Source of the DNA: Bacillus sp. E(2018)
GTDB lineage: Bacteria > Bacillota > Bacilli > Bacillales > Fictibacillaceae
Direction: 5' to 3'
NCBI RefSeq assembly: GCF_005503015.1
Contig: NZ_SCOL01000002.1
Location: forward strand, 310,001-374,000
Length of the DNA: 64,000 bases
Shown here one piece after another: positions 9,390 through 19,201 of this stretch. Each line of letters opens with the position of its first letter. Position 1 is the first letter of the stretch. Below the pieces are notes generated by a model, which did no database searches, had not been told where the DNA came from, and saw only the letters and a list, made by a program, of their open reading frames with translations. The position numbers were made by a program, and so were the translations under genes.

Positions 9390-10703
9390 TTAGGCTAAAT
9401 TACTTTTTAATGATTGCTCTTCTTTTGCAGGTGTTGTTTTCACATCTTCGTTTACACGCTCGATGTCAGCACCTAATGCAGCCAATTTTCCAGTGAAATC
9501 AACGTATCCGCGGTCGATGTGCTTCAATTCAGTTACACGCGTGTAACCATCAGCGACAAGCCCAGCAAGTACCAAAGCTGCACCTGCGCGAAGGTCAGTT
9601 GAAGCAACCTCAGCACCTTGCAGATTTACAGGTCCGTTGATTACAGAAGAACGGCCTTCGATTTTAATATCACCATTCATGCGACGGAATTCTTCTACGT
9701 GCATGAAGCGGTTTTCGAATACAGTTTCCGTGATTACGCTTGTTCCGTTCGCACGAAGCAATAACGCCATCATCTGCGACTGAAGGTCAGTCGGGAAACC
9801 TGGGTGAGGCATTGTTTTGATATCAACAGGTTTAAGTTCACGAGGTCCACGAACACGAAGTCCGTTTCCTTCTTCTTGAATTTGTACACCCATCTCTTCC
9901 ATTTTTGCGATTAAAGGACGTAGGTGTTCTGCGATAGCATTTTCAACTAAAACATCACCTTGTGTGATAGCGGCTGCTACCATATACGTACCCGCTTCGA
10001 TACGGTCTGGAACAACTGTATGCTCAGCTCCAACAAGCTCTTCAGCTCCAACGATGCGGATCGTACCTGTTCCGGCACCGATTACTGTAGCACCCATTGC
10101 GTTCAAGTAGTTAGCTAGACACACGATTTCAGGTTCTTTTGCAGCGTTTTCGATGATCGTAGTACCTTCTGCAAGTGTTGCAGCCATCATGATGTTCTCA
10201 GTAGCTCCTACACTTGGGAAGTCTAAGTAAATCTTTGCACCTTGCAAGCGGCCATCAATTTTTGCTTCGATAAATCCGTTCCCAATCTTTACAGTTGCAC
10301 CCATCGCTTCAAATCCTTTTAGATGCTGATCGATCGGACGAGATCCAATTGCGCATCCTCCTGGAAGTGCAATACGAGACAATCCAACGCGAGCAAGCAA
10401 TGGTCCCATTACTAGGAATGATGCTCTCATTTTGCGGACATACTCAAATGGTGCTTCTGTTTTTAACTCGCTTGTAGCATCAACAGAAATTTCACCGTTT
10501 TCAAATGCTACATCAATATTTAAATAACGTAATACTTCGTTAATCGTAAACACATCAGCTAGACTCGGCACGTCTTTAATTGTGCTTTTGCCCTTACTTG
10601 CTAAAATGGATGCTGCGATGACAGGAAGTACGGCATTCTTAGCTCCTTCAACTCGAACAGAGCCTTCTAACCGCCTACCACCACGGACAATGATTTTTTC
10701 CAA
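9390..10703 (-). CDS. murAA: UDP-N-acetylglucosamine 1-carboxyvinyltransferase MurA
   Basis: Transfers enolpyruvate from PEP to UDP-GlcNAc, the first committed step of peptidoglycan synthesis, in the cytosol. The product has 437 residues, full length, with the two-lobed EPSP-synthase-like fold. Visible are the substrate-binding [16 protein letters not shown] (Lys22, Asn23) and the mobile loop [21 protein letters not shown] with the PEP-binding Cys117, the fosfomycin target. Near the end is [15 protein letters not shown] with the family's RAG. The position between ywmB and spoIID identifies it as the first paralogue (murAA in B. subtilis). No second copy is in this window. Confidence 0.97.
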   Translation of the reverse strand: MEKIIVRGGRRLEGSVRVEGAKNAVLPVIAASILASKGKSTIKDVPSLADVFTINEVLRYLNIDVAFENGEISVDATSELKTEAPFEYVRKMRASFLVMGPLLARVGLSRIALPGGCAIGSRPIDQHLKGFEAMGATVKIGNGFIEAKIDGRLQGAKIYLDFPSVGATENIMMAATLAEGTTIIENAAKEPEIVCLANYLNAMGATVIGAGTGTIRIVGAEELVGAEHTVVPDRIEAGTYMVAAAITQGDVLVENAIAEHLRPLIAKMEEMGVQIQEEGNGLRVRGPRELKPVDIKTMPHPGFPTDLQSQMMALLLRANGTSVITETVFENRFMHVEEFRRMNGDIKIEGRSSVINGPVNLQGAEVASTDLRAGAALVLAGLVADGYTRVTELKHIDRGYVDFTGKLAALGADIERVNEDVKTTPAKEEQSLKSNLA

Positions 10704-10733
10704 CGATATTCCCCTCCGCGTCCAATTTGTATA

Positions 10734-11480
10734 TTAATATTCAGACGTAATTATTGGTGTGCCAATTGTGACAGTTGTTCCACTGCCCAATCCTTCAGAT
10801 CGCAGTGCCACCTGAAGATTCATTTTATGTTGATGACCGGTATAAATCGCTTGTTCCCACTGCTCAGTATATGCAGAAAGCGACACAAACGTCTCTTCTT
10901 TTAGTTCCTCGACAGGATCACCAGAAAAGGCTCGTACCAATTCATTTGCTTGCGAATACAAATCAACCACCATTTTATCACCGTATGTACCGGTAACACA
11001 AGAGAAAATTTTGGGATTTCCTCCAATTGATTGTTCAACACGGCTATCGATCAGGTTCTGGATTTCTTTCCAATTTTGATTTGCATTTACAAGTCCTTCA
11101 ACCGCATAAATAAAATACGATGCAGATTGATCTTTTTGGGGGTATGTAATGACGGTCATTTTCTCTCTAACCCCGATATCATTACGCTCAAATAATCCGG
11201 TCATTTTATAATGTCCGGCTTCATCTTCTGTTACCGCCCAGTTAAATTCAGGATAATTACGTTTAAGCTCTTCTGCTTGTTTTACATACCCTAGTCCTTT
11301 AGATGCAAAACCTGTTTGACCACGAAAATACATAGTCCATTTGTCAGGCGTTGCTCCACTGTCTTTTAGAACGTCTATTATATGTGTAACTTCATTTGTT
11401 TTTTCATCTGTTTTTGCATATCCAGAAGTAATCATAACCAATAGCAAAATCGCTGTAATCGTCATCGTCCATTTTTTCAT
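10734..11480 (-). CDS. ywmB: YwmB family secreted protein
   Basis: A 248-residue protein with an N-terminal signal sequence (KKWTMTITAILLLVMITSGYA). Its extracytoplasmic body resembles the YwmB family, whose structure has a TATA-binding-protein-like fold. The function is unknown. It lies directly upstream of murA, 30 bp away and in the same direction, as in B. subtilis, which is the main support for the name. The AEELKRNYPEFNWAVTEDEAG and SQANELVRAFSG segments look like the conserved core. It may affect cell envelope work together with MurA, but that is inference from position only. Confidence 0.85.
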   Translation of the reverse strand: MKKWTMTITAILLLVMITSGYAKTDEKTNEVTHIIDVLKDSGATPDKWTMYFRGQTGFASKGLGYVKQAEELKRNYPEFNWAVTEDEAGHYKMTGLFERNDIGVREKMTVITYPQKDQSASYFIYAVEGLVNANQNWKEIQNLIDSRVEQSIGGNPKIFSCVTGTYGDKMVVDLYSQANELVRAFSGDPVEELKEETFVSLSAYTEQWEQAIYTGHQHKMNLQVALRSEGLGSGTTVTIGTPIITSEY

Positions 11481-11590
11481 TTCCCCTGCACATCCTCTCT
11501 ATTTCTCATTGTTGCCAATGAAGCAGAGGATATCCGTGGAAGTTGTAGTCATATTCCGACAAATCCACTACTTTTATAAAAGTTGTGAAA

Positions 11591-11824
11591 TCATCCAAAT
11601 AGCTGACTAAGATTTTTGGAATACTGTAGGTACTTTAAAAAGAAATCGCTCGCTATGCTTGCTAAGCTGATCACTAGAAGTATGTATAACACTCTAGCTT
11701 GCATGACCTTCCCTTTTTTGATCCATTTATCAAAATGAACGGCCTGCAATGCCCACCAAGAGATCACGAGAAACAATAGATGTACGATGATATGTAACAA
11801 AGCTTGTTGTCCGATTGGAATCAT
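11591..11824 (-). CDS. ywzB: DUF1146 membrane protein YwzB
   Basis: A 77-residue protein with two membrane helices (HIIVHLLFLVISWWALQAV and ARVLYILLVISLASIASDFF) separated by a short basic loop, as in the DUF1146 family. Function unknown. The ribosome site AATGAGGAGGTC precedes the ATG at 11824. It stands next to ywmB, as in B. subtilis, where the ATP synthase operon follows close by. Here the complex I operon and the glycerol genes separate ywzB from atpC. Confidence 0.85.
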   Translation of the reverse strand: MIPIGQQALLHIIVHLLFLVISWWALQAVHFDKWIKKGKVMQARVLYILLVISLASIASDFFLKYLQYSKNLSQLFG

Positions 11825-11956
11825 TTAAAAGTCTGACCTCCTCATTACATATTTCGACATCTTTAAGCATACGTCTTTCTCAATAATTTAGATAGATACT
11901 TTTTCCCTAGTAAGGGGTTATGAAAGCCTTTTCTTTCGAGAAGTTCAAAAATTTGT

Positions 11957-12076
11957 AACGACTAATAAATGTAAGTCCATACAGATAGTCGTTTCACTAT
12001 AATTAGACGAAACAAAACGGAAGAAGTTACGGTAGTTTCAGCTCATTTTTGGGGATTTTTTTCGGGTGGATGAGCT
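11957..12076. other. Two inverted repeats in the gap upstream of ywzB
   Basis: AACGACTA (11957-11964) recurs inverted as TAGTCGTT (11986-11993), and AGCTCAT (12040-12046) recurs as ATGAGCT (12070-12076). The second pair encloses a G/T-rich loop. Neither has a convincing T-tract. No gene is visible between 11825 and 12090. Operator, RNA hairpin or remnant terminator are all possible. Confidence 0.4.
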
Positions 12077-12094
12077 TTACTGTTTAAGAAAGTT

Positions 12095-12348
12095 GTTGAC
12101 TTCCGTTTCAGATGCTCCCTTTCCGCGGGGCAGGCGGTGAGCCACATTCGTTCGTTTCACTCATAAGTGTCTTACCTGTCTAGTGGCAGTGGCTAGCCCC
12201 TCGAGGTCAAAAGTTAAATAGACCATGAAGGCAAAGAGCACCTTCCTTGTCTATTCACCTTTTGCTTGTCGGGGCTGGACAAGCCACTTTCACTTTTCGG
12301 ACTGCCCACCTGTCCCGCAGGAGTCTCGCATCTTACACTACAATCAAC
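12095..12348 (+). repeat. Composite palindromic repeat R1 with nested hairpin insert
   Basis: The outer element has terminal inverted sequences GTTGACTTCCG and CTACAATCAAC plus the shared blocks CTTTCCGCGGGGCAGGCGGT and CCCGCAGGAGTCTCGCA, which occur in all six copies in some form. At 12181-12307 a 127-bp insert interrupts it. The insert is itself an imperfect long hairpin (GTGGCTAGCCCC... pairing with ...GGGGCT...AGCCAC). It is bounded by the direct repeat ACCTGTC at 12174-12180 and 12308-12314, which looks like a 7-bp target duplication. No protein is encoded. Confidence 0.85.
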
Positions 12349-12455
12349 AGTCAAAGTAGTAAATAAAAAGAATAAAACGAACAACCTTTAGATGAATGTT
12401 CGCTCTTTAAGTGCTTTTCCCTGATACGAGGCGGGGTATTCATAGTGACAATTCA

Positions 12456-12561
12456 TGAAATTATTGTATTAATTTTAGAAATTCCTGAATTAATACGGCG
12501 AGTTTTAAGCACATATCGGCGAATCTTCAAAAATCAACAACGATTGATTAACGAATACCCC
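12456..12561 (+). repeat. Array I: 21-bp-period repeat, GCGA class
   Basis: Units begin at 12456 (TGAAATT), 12477 (AGAAATT), 12498 (GCGAGTT), 12519 (GCGAATC) and 12540 (ACGATTG). Every step is 21 bp. The two middle units match those of array G closely. The array lies between repeat R1 and the nuoN terminator. Confidence 0.75.
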
Positions 12562-12576
12562 TTTAAGAAAACAAAA

Positions 12577-12619
12577 AAAGCCCACCAACCTCCCATTAAG
12601 GATAAGGTTGATGGACTTT
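12577..12619 (-). terminator. Terminator of the nuo operon
   Basis: On the minus strand AAAGTCCATCAACCT pairs with AGGTTGGTGGGCTTT and is followed by TTTTG. It begins 17 bp after the nuoN stop. Confidence 0.85.
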
Positions 12620-12635
12620 CATTTAAGCTCAACAA

Positions 12636-14168
12636 TCAATGATCATGTGTATGAACTTCGGTTTCGATCTGCATGAAGAATTCGTTCACATCAAAGTTTC
12701 CGTAAAAGAAATCGAGTGCGAGATCTGGCATGACCCCTAAGATAAGAACCGATGCGGTACAGAATGCGAGCACGGCAGCCATTCCTCCTGGGATCGAAAC
12801 CTTCGTTCCTTCACTGTCGCGGAAAAACATGATCGCAATGATGTTAAAGTAATACACGTACGATACGAGCGTGGTGGCCATCATTACAGCGGCCAGCCAA
12901 TATTGTGGTTGTTCAAGTCCAAGTGCTCCCATAAAGATACCAAACTTACCTATAAATCCTGCCGTAATGGGAATTCCGGCAAGAGAGAGAATAAAGAACG
13001 TCATCGGAACTGCAAGCCACGGTGAGCGACGGAACAATCCACGGAAAATCCCGATATCATTGGAACCTTCTTGACTCGTTAACAGCTGAATGACAGTAAA
13101 CGCACCAATGTTCATAAACAAGTAAGCCAAAAGATAGAACCAGATGAGTTCGAACAGCAATGACGAATTTGACACGAACGGCACTAAAATGTAACCCGCT
13201 TGTGCGATAGACGAATACGCAAACATTCTTTTAATGTTTCGTTGCCGAAGCGCCGTGACGTTACCAATGATCATGGTTGCTGCTGCTAATACCATCACAT
13301 AGGGTTGAACTTGCAGGAGAATCGGTTCGCTATCAATGCCGGGAGCGGCGATAAAGCAGATGATGATCACCCGCAGCAAGATCACAAAGCCTGCTGTTTT
13401 CGACACGACACTCAAGAAAGCTGTAACCGGAACAGGCGCACCTTCATACACATCTGGCGCCCACATGTGTAATGGAGCTGCCGCGATCTTGAACGTTAGT
13501 CCAGCAAACGTGATAATGAACGCAAAGACGATGAGAAAGCTGTGCTCTAACAACTCAACGTTCCCCATATTTTCTGCAATCTTGAACAGATTCGTCTCTC
13601 CGGTCAACCCGAAAATGTAACTCATTCCAAAAAGTGTGATAGCGGTCGAGATCCCACCAGACACGATATACTTAAACGCTGATTCGTTGCTTCGTTTATT
13701 GCGCCTCTCGAGTCCTGCCATTACATAAGAAGAAAGAGAGAGAAGTTCAAGGCCCACAAACAATGTTATCAAGTCAGCACTCGACGCCATCATCATAGCT
13801 CCTAAGAGAGCTGCAAGGAGCAAGTAATAAAACTCTCCCCTGTTTTCCTCCAGATCTTCTTTTTTATAATGGGAAGAAAGAACGATTACTAATAGCGTTC
13901 CTAACAAAAGCAGAATCTTGAAAGCTTTTGAGAAGGAATCAAGTCTGTACGTATCATACAGAATGGAAGTGACTTCTATATCGAGCTGCATAAATATGGC
14001 GATGAGGGCAGCTAGAATACCTGCTCCAGCAAGCCAGGCTAGAGGCTTCCTGCTTGATTCTTTTTTCATAAAAAGGTCGATCACAGATAAAAGGGTCGCA
14101 ACACCTAAAATAATAAATTCAGGAAGCATTACGCCCCAATGAAACGATAATAAAGTATCTAGATCCAT
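12636..14168 (-). CDS. nuoN: NADH-quinone oxidoreductase subunit N
   Basis: A membrane-arm subunit of complex I and one of the three antiporter-like proton channels. The product has 510 residues with about 14 hydrophobic helices. The family core is visible: GLELLSLSSYVMAGLERRNKRSNESAFKYIV, AAPLHMWAPDVYEGAPVPVTAFLSVVSK with the channel lysine, and RQRNIKRMFAYSSIAQAGYIL. The C-terminus ends in EVHTHDH. It is the last gene of the operon, 3 bp after nuoM, and is followed by a strong terminator. Its length and position leave little doubt. Confidence 0.96.
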   Translation of the reverse strand: MDLDTLLSFHWGVMLPEFIILGVATLLSVIDLFMKKESSRKPLAWLAGAGILAALIAIFMQLDIEVTSILYDTYRLDSFSKAFKILLLLGTLLVIVLSSHYKKEDLEENRGEFYYLLLAALLGAMMMASSADLITLFVGLELLSLSSYVMAGLERRNKRSNESAFKYIVSGGISTAITLFGMSYIFGLTGETNLFKIAENMGNVELLEHSFLIVFAFIITFAGLTFKIAAAPLHMWAPDVYEGAPVPVTAFLSVVSKTAGFVILLRVIIICFIAAPGIDSEPILLQVQPYVMVLAAATMIIGNVTALRQRNIKRMFAYSSIAQAGYILVPFVSNSSLLFELIWFYLLAYLFMNIGAFTVIQLLTSQEGSNDIGIFRGLFRRSPWLAVPMTFFILSLAGIPITAGFIGKFGIFMGALGLEQPQYWLAAVMMATTLVSYVYYFNIIAIMFFRDSEGTKVSIPGGMAAVLAFCTASVLILGVMPDLALDFFYGNFDVNEFFMQIETEVHTHDH

Positions 14169-14171
14169 GAT

Positions 14172-15689
14172 TTAGCCCCCTAACCCTAGTAGAATGCTAT
14201 CTAATGTTGGACGGAGCATATCACTTAACCATGCAGGATAGATGCCGATGAACAAAATCGCTGCAAGCAAGATAAACGCCGGAATACGTTCTGTTGAAGA
14301 AAGATCATATGCGTTCGATAGTTCTTTTTCAGTTCCAAAGGTGATCGCCAAGACCGCACGCAACACGTAGACCGCTGTTAAGATCAGCCCTAACGTTCCT
14401 ATAGCTGCTAACACGGGCATCGTCTCAAACAACCCTAAAAACGCCATGAACTCGCTGATAAAACCAGACATTCCCGGTAGTCCTAATGATGCGAGTCCAC
14501 CTGCGAGCAAAACACCTGCAAAGATCGGCATCCTTTTCGCGACTCCACCAAAATCTTTTAACTGTGATGAACCTCCTCGTTCGTAAAGAACACCTACTAA
14601 GAAGAACAATAGCGCCGAGATCAATCCGTGTGAAACGACTTGGAACACGGCACCCGTCATACCCGCTTCGTTTAATGCGGCGAGCCCGATCAGAACGATT
14701 CCCATATGCGAAACAGATGAATACGCTAAGACGCGTTTCATATCACGCTGTGTGAGTGCTAAGAACGCTCCGTAAAGCAGGTTGATCACACCGAACAATC
14801 CGATGATAAAAGCGAGTGACTTAAACTGATCTGGAAACAGCCCTGCCCCAAAAACGATTAAGCCGTACGCCCCAATTTTCAAAAGAATTCCTGAGTGAAG
14901 CATAACGATCGGCGGTGGCGCTTGAACGTGGACCTTTACCATCCAAGAGTGAAGCGGTGCAACAGGCAGCTTCACGGCAAACGCAACGAGCAGAGCGATC
15001 AGCATTCCCATCTTAAAATCCTTTGTGATGTTCATTTCGTTCAGTTCAGATTGTGGAAGCGAGAATGTGTAAGCAAGCTGCTCAAAATTCAATGTCCCCG
15101 TCTTCATGAACATCGCCACAAACGCGATTAGAAGGATGGCTGAACCGACTCCGTTATAGATTAAAAAACTGTAAGCTGCTTTTTCTTTTTCAAGATAACC
15201 CCAGCGTCCGATGAGGAAGAACATCGGTATGAGTGTGATCTCAAAGAAAATAAAGAACAAAAATAAATTTTGGGCAGCGAATACGCCAATCATGCCCATC
15301 TCAAGCAAGAAGAATAAAATGAAATAACTCTTCCAATCCTTTTTAATCGAAAACGATGCTATAGCAGCTAGTACGCTAACAACCGTTGTTAGTAAGATAA
15401 GTACCATCGATAGACCGTTAACTCCGACTTCATAAAAGATCGGATAGGTCACATCACCGTTCGATTGAAAGACTTCATAAGAAACCCACTGAAACTTCTC
15501 AGCGAGTTGAAGACCTTTACTCGACATATTAAAGGCCGACAATGTAACAAGTGCGGTACCTAGCGGAAACAACGTACCTAAGATACCAATCCATTTAATC
15601 GATTTCTCATCTTGAGACGGAGTAAAAATCAAAACCAAAACGCCTAACAACGGGGAAAGGATTAAGATCGATAGAAGCCATGTGTTCAT
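14172..15689 (-). CDS. nuoM: NADH-quinone oxidoreductase subunit M
   Basis: The second antiporter-like subunit of complex I, 505 residues with about 14 membrane helices. It has FFEITLIPMFFLIGRWG with the functional Glu, AVKLPVAPLHSWMVKVHVQA and RDMKRVLAYSSVSHMGIVLIG. The start overlaps the nuoL stop by four bases (ATGA), so translation is probably coupled. It pumps protons in the membrane arm between NuoL and NuoN. Confidence 0.96.
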   Translation of the reverse strand: MNTWLLSILILSPLLGVLVLIFTPSQDEKSIKWIGILGTLFPLGTALVTLSAFNMSSKGLQLAEKFQWVSYEVFQSNGDVTYPIFYEVGVNGLSMVLILLTTVVSVLAAIASFSIKKDWKSYFILFFLLEMGMIGVFAAQNLFLFFIFFEITLIPMFFLIGRWGYLEKEKAAYSFLIYNGVGSAILLIAFVAMFMKTGTLNFEQLAYTFSLPQSELNEMNITKDFKMGMLIALLVAFAVKLPVAPLHSWMVKVHVQAPPPIVMLHSGILLKIGAYGLIVFGAGLFPDQFKSLAFIIGLFGVINLLYGAFLALTQRDMKRVLAYSSVSHMGIVLIGLAALNEAGMTGAVFQVVSHGLISALLFFLVGVLYERGGSSQLKDFGGVAKRMPIFAGVLLAGGLASLGLPGMSGFISEFMAFLGLFETMPVLAAIGTLGLILTAVYVLRAVLAITFGTEKELSNAYDLSSTERIPAFILLAAILFIGIYPAWLSDMLRPTLDSILLGLGG

Positions 15690-17554
15690 GTGAAGTACCC
15701 CCCTGTTAATGCGACGATCAGCAATAAAATCACGATGCCAAAAATGGCGAACGTCCCGTAAGATTGAACCTGCCCGTTTTGCAGGCGCGAGCCTATCTTA
15801 CTCAGCCCTTGAACACCACTTACAACAGCTGCCACGAGTCCGTCCACGATATATCTATCAAACAAGATACCAAGTTTGCTCAAACCTTTCGTTCCTTTTA
15901 CGAAGGTGGCGTCATACCCCTCATCCACGTACCATTTGTTGTAGATGACGTTGCTGAGCCCAGGTAGGGATCTTGTAATCCAGTCGCGAGAAAGCGATCC
16001 TTTTTGGTAGATCAGATAAGCTAGCCCGATTCCTAATAAAGACGCTGCTGTTGCCACGATCGGAATCCAGCTTGGACCGTGATGATCTCCATGCGCAAGT
16101 TCAACCGGACCTTCAGCTAAGTAATCCGTTAAAAACGTACCGAACCACGCTGTGTTCAGGTAACCAGCAACAATCGCCAAAACACCTAAAACAATCATAG
16201 GAAGCGTCATGACACTCGGTGATTCATGTACGTCACTTTGATCACCGCGCGGCTTTCCTGTAAACACAAGGAAAAATAGACGGAACATATAAAACGCCGT
16301 CATGAAAGCTGCAACGAGTGCCAGCCAAAACAATCCGTAACGGCCATCTGCGTAGGTACTGGCTAAAATTTCGTCTTTTGAAAAGAAACCGGATAGAAGC
16401 GGAACCCCTGAGATGGCAAGTGCACCAATTAAAAAGAGAGGTCCTGTCAACCGGAGCTTTTTCCAAAGTCCACCCATCTCTTCTATGTTTTGTGTATGTA
16501 CAGCATGAATAACGCTTCCTGCAGCTAAGAACAATAACGCTTTAAAGAATGCGTGCGTTGTTAAGTGGAAGATGCCCGCCACATAACCCGATGCCCCAAG
16601 TGCGAGCATCATGTATCCGAGCTGACTGACTGTGGAGTACGCCAACACGCGTTTGATGTCTTTTTGCATAAGACCGATCGATGCCGCAAAGATTGCTGTG
16701 ACTCCTCCGACTACAGCAACAACTGTTAAAGCTGTTTCTGAAGCTTGGAAGAGAGGATACATCGCAGCGACCAAATATACTCCTGCCGCGACCATCGTTG
16801 CCGCATGAATAAGCGCGGATACGGGTGTTGGGCCTTCCATCGCGTCCGGAAGCCACGTATGAAGAGGCAGCTGGCCGGATTTTCCGATCGCTCCTACAAA
16901 GATACATAAAGCCGTAAGTGTCAGCATGCCAGAAGATATATCACCATTTCGAACTGAAGCAAAAATTTCGTCATATTCAAAACTACCAACCTGCCAAAAT
17001 AGCAAAACCATTCCTATAAAAAGACCAACGTCCCCGATTCGGGTCATAACAAATGCCTTTTTCGCAGCAGCTTTTGCTTCTGGTTTAAAATAGTAGAATC
17101 CGATCAACAAGAAAGAACCGAGACCTACTAATTCCCAAAACATATAGAGCTGTAATAGATTTGGAGAAAGAACGAGTCCTAGCATCGCAAACGAAAACAA
17201 TCCTAAATACGCAAAGAATACAGGAAACCGTTCATCGCCATGCATGTACCCTTTTGAATAAAGGTGTACAAGAAAGCTGACGAGTGAAACGATTACAAGC
17301 ATAAGAGCATTAAGCGGATTGACTTCATAGCCCATCGTGATGGCACGCTCACCAATCTCAAACCAAGTGCCTTCCACCTTAATTCCGTCTCCCTGCCACA
17401 CTGCAATCCAAACCCCAATGGATAGAATGAGCGATAATCCGGTTAGAAGCACACCGATCCAGGCGGTGCTCTCACTTTTTGATTTTCTGAAAATCAGCAA
17501 TAAAACGAAGGATAAAAGCGGGAACAACGGTATAAGCCAACTATTCTGCAACAT
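15686..17554 (-). CDS. nuoL: NADH-quinone oxidoreductase subunit L
   Basis: The distal antiporter-like subunit of complex I, 622 residues. It shows FFAYLGLFSFAMLGLVLSPNLLQLYMFWELVGLGSFLLIGFYY with the conserved Glu, KSGQLPLHTWLPDAMEGPTPVSALIHAATMVAAGVYL, and KDIKRVLAYSTVSQLGYMMLALG. The C-terminal part includes the long lateral helix region typical of NuoL. The start ATG follows the nuoK stop by about 20 bp. A full-length, intact subunit. Confidence 0.96.
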   Translation of the reverse strand: MLQNSWLIPLFPLLSFVLLLIFRKSKSESTAWIGVLLTGLSLILSIGVWIAVWQGDGIKVEGTWFEIGERAITMGYEVNPLNALMLVIVSLVSFLVHLYSKGYMHGDERFPVFFAYLGLFSFAMLGLVLSPNLLQLYMFWELVGLGSFLLIGFYYFKPEAKAAAKKAFVMTRIGDVGLFIGMVLLFWQVGSFEYDEIFASVRNGDISSGMLTLTALCIFVGAIGKSGQLPLHTWLPDAMEGPTPVSALIHAATMVAAGVYLVAAMYPLFQASETALTVVAVVGGVTAIFAASIGLMQKDIKRVLAYSTVSQLGYMMLALGASGYVAGIFHLTTHAFFKALLFLAAGSVIHAVHTQNIEEMGGLWKKLRLTGPLFLIGALAISGVPLLSGFFSKDEILASTYADGRYGLFWLALVAAFMTAFYMFRLFFLVFTGKPRGDQSDVHESPSVMTLPMIVLGVLAIVAGYLNTAWFGTFLTDYLAEGPVELAHGDHHGPSWIPIVATAASLLGIGLAYLIYQKGSLSRDWITRSLPGLSNVIYNKWYVDEGYDATFVKGTKGLSKLGILFDRYIVDGLVAAVVSGVQGLSKIGSRLQNGQVQSYGTFAIFGIVILLLIVALTGGYFT

Positions 17555-17575
17555 AATCGTCCATCTCCTTCCTTA

Positions 17576-17887
17576 TCACTTCATCGTATCCATCTCATCC
17601 ACGTTGACCGTCTGTCTGTTGCGGTACAGTGCTATGAGAATCGCAAGTCCGACTGCCGCTTCTGCCGCAGCAACCGTGATCGTAAACAGTGAAAAGATCT
17701 GACCTGTTAATCCAGGATTTATAGAATATTTGGCAAATGCCACGAGATTAATATTTACTGCATTCAGCATTAATTCGATCGAAATCAGTACGATGACTGC
17801 ATTCCGTTTGGTTAATGCTCCAAACAAACCGATACAGAACAGAATCAAGGCAAGCGTCAAGTAAGCTGCTAAAGGAACAGAGCTCAT
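17576..17887 (-). CDS. nuoK: NADH-quinone oxidoreductase subunit K
   Basis: A small membrane subunit of complex I, 103 residues with three helices. [17 protein letters not shown] carries the conserved proton-path Glu, and [24 protein letters not shown] carries the second. The start overlaps the nuoJ stop (ATGA), which points to coupled translation. Confidence 0.95.
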   Translation of the reverse strand: MSSVPLAAYLTLALILFCIGLFGALTKRNAVIVLISIELMLNAVNINLVAFAKYSINPGLTGQIFSLFTITVAAAEAAVGLAILIALYRNRQTVNVDEMDTMK

Positions 17888-18396
17888 TTTTTCGCCTCCT
17901 TTTCATCGTCATCCCGCTTTGCCAGAATGATAGAACCGATCAACGCAACAAGCAGCAAGACAGATGTTAACTCGAACGGAATCACATAATGCGAATACAG
18001 CTCGATTCCGATCTTTTTCGTATTATCGATGTGAAGCTCTGCGTTCTGCTGACCAAAATCAAGGTCTTTGATCTTGCCGTACATGATGAAAAAGAAAAGT
18101 CCGATCGCAAGCCCTGTTAAGATGACTTTCAGCCGCGGTGCACGTTTTTCTTTTTCCTGATGACGTGTGAGCATGATCCCGAACAACATGATGATCGTGA
18201 TAGCTCCTGAATAGATCAGAACCTGCACGACGGCTACGAACTCTGCTGATAGTGTGATGTAGATTCCTGCAATGGCAATGAACGTAAAAATAAGAGCAAC
18301 AACCATATGAACGACATTGGATAGGTTGATAAGAAGAACGCCGCCGGCAATGGCTGTTAAGGCGAGAAAGAAAAATGCGATCATTTCACCGGTCAT
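17884..18396 (-). CDS. nuoJ: NADH-quinone oxidoreductase subunit J
   Basis: A membrane subunit of complex I, 170 residues with five predicted helices. The conserved segment [23 protein letters not shown], including the pi-bulge helix of NuoJ, is clear. It ends in a charged tail ([11 protein letters not shown]). It overlaps nuoI at its start and nuoK at its end by four bases each, so I-J-K form a tightly coupled block. Confidence 0.95.
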   Translation of the reverse strand: MTGEMIAFFFLALTAIAGGVLLINLSNVVHMVVALIFTFIAIAGIYITLSAEFVAVVQVLIYSGAITIIMLFGIMLTRHQEKEKRAPRLKVILTGLAIGLFFFIMYGKIKDLDFGQQNAELHIDNTKKIGIELYSHYVIPFELTSVLLLVALIGSIILAKRDDDEKEAKK

Positions 18397-18812
18397 GCTT
18401 TGTTCTCCTTTCTAACATTCTCGTCGTTCTCATCGAGCCACTCGAGGTTTTTGAATAGTTCATCACGGCTGTATTCAGCAAGCTCGAACTGATTTGTCAT
18501 GACGATTGCTTCAGTCGGACAGACTTCTGTACATAAGTCGCATAGTATGCAGATTTCAAAGTTAATATCGTACGTATCGATGATCTTCCCTTTTTTCGCA
18601 GGATCTGGATGTGGTTTACCTGTTAACTGGATGCAGTCGGTCGGGCAGATCTGCGCGCATTGGTTACAGACGATGCATTTTTCGGGATAGAATTTTTGAA
18701 TGCCGCGGAATCGGTCAGGCATTTGAATCGGCACGTCTGGATAGCTGGTTGTGACGTTTTGCTTTGTGAGGTTTTTGACGGTATAGCTTAAACCTTTTAC
18801 AAGACCTTTCAT
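18393..18812 (-). CDS. nuoI: NADH-quinone oxidoreductase subunit I (2x[4Fe-4S])
   Basis: A peripheral-arm ferredoxin-like subunit, 139 residues. Two [4Fe-4S] motifs are complete: CIVCNQCAQICP (with the following TDC) and CILCDLCTEVCP. They carry clusters N6a and N6b, which pass electrons to NuoB. The ATG at 18812 follows CAGG closely, with AAGGAG further up. Upstream lie 670 bp of repeats instead of nuoH, so this gene depends on read-through from the nuoA promoter or on a promoter inside the repeat region. I could not identify one. Confidence 0.94.
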   Translation of the reverse strand: MKGLVKGLSYTVKNLTKQNVTTSYPDVPIQMPDRFRGIQKFYPEKCIVCNQCAQICPTDCIQLTGKPHPDPAKKGKIIDTYDINFEICILCDLCTEVCPTEAIVMTNQFELAEYSRDELFKNLEWLDENDENVRKENKA

Positions 18813-18891
18813 CCTGAGATCACGCTCCTTATGCGTTGGTCTTTCGATTAAAAAACTTTTTGAGTGATTGTGCTCTGTTGTTTATGAAAGT

Positions 18892-19060
18892 GTTGATTTC
18901 CGTTTCAGGTGCTCTGTAGCATTTTGAAAGTGTTGATCTCCGCTCCAGGTTGCTCGCTTTCCGGGGGGCGTGCGGTGAGCCTCTTAGTGCCTTGCACTGT
19001 TAAGAGTCTCACCTGTCCCGCTGATCCCCCAGGAGTCTCGCACCTTGCGCTCCAATCAAG
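18892..19060 (+). repeat. Palindromic repeat R2 with an extra left-end fragment
   Basis: A full short copy spans 18932-19060, from GTTGATCTCCGCTCCAGG to CTCCAATCAA, with GAGTCTCACCTGTCCCG inside. Just before it, 18892-18917 repeats the left end (GTTGATTTCCGTTTCAGGTG). This is a partial tandem duplication of about 40 bp. It lies inside the nuo operon, between nuoH and nuoI. Confidence 0.85.
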
Positions 19061-19201
19061 TATTCGAGGAAGTAAGTTTGCAATACTTCCAAATATTTAT
19101 TTGCCTAACCTTAGAGATTCAAAGCGGTGGGTAAGGTCATTCTATAAGAATGTTTTTTAAAAAGCTTGTAGTGCTAAATCTTCATCCGCCTTCTTTGATC
19201 T

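Noticed and set aside
12445..12642. A 65-residue plus-strand reading frame
   Set aside because: It runs through array I and the nuoN terminator. A 21-bp period keeps any frame open, so openness is no evidence; there is no ribosome site of note.
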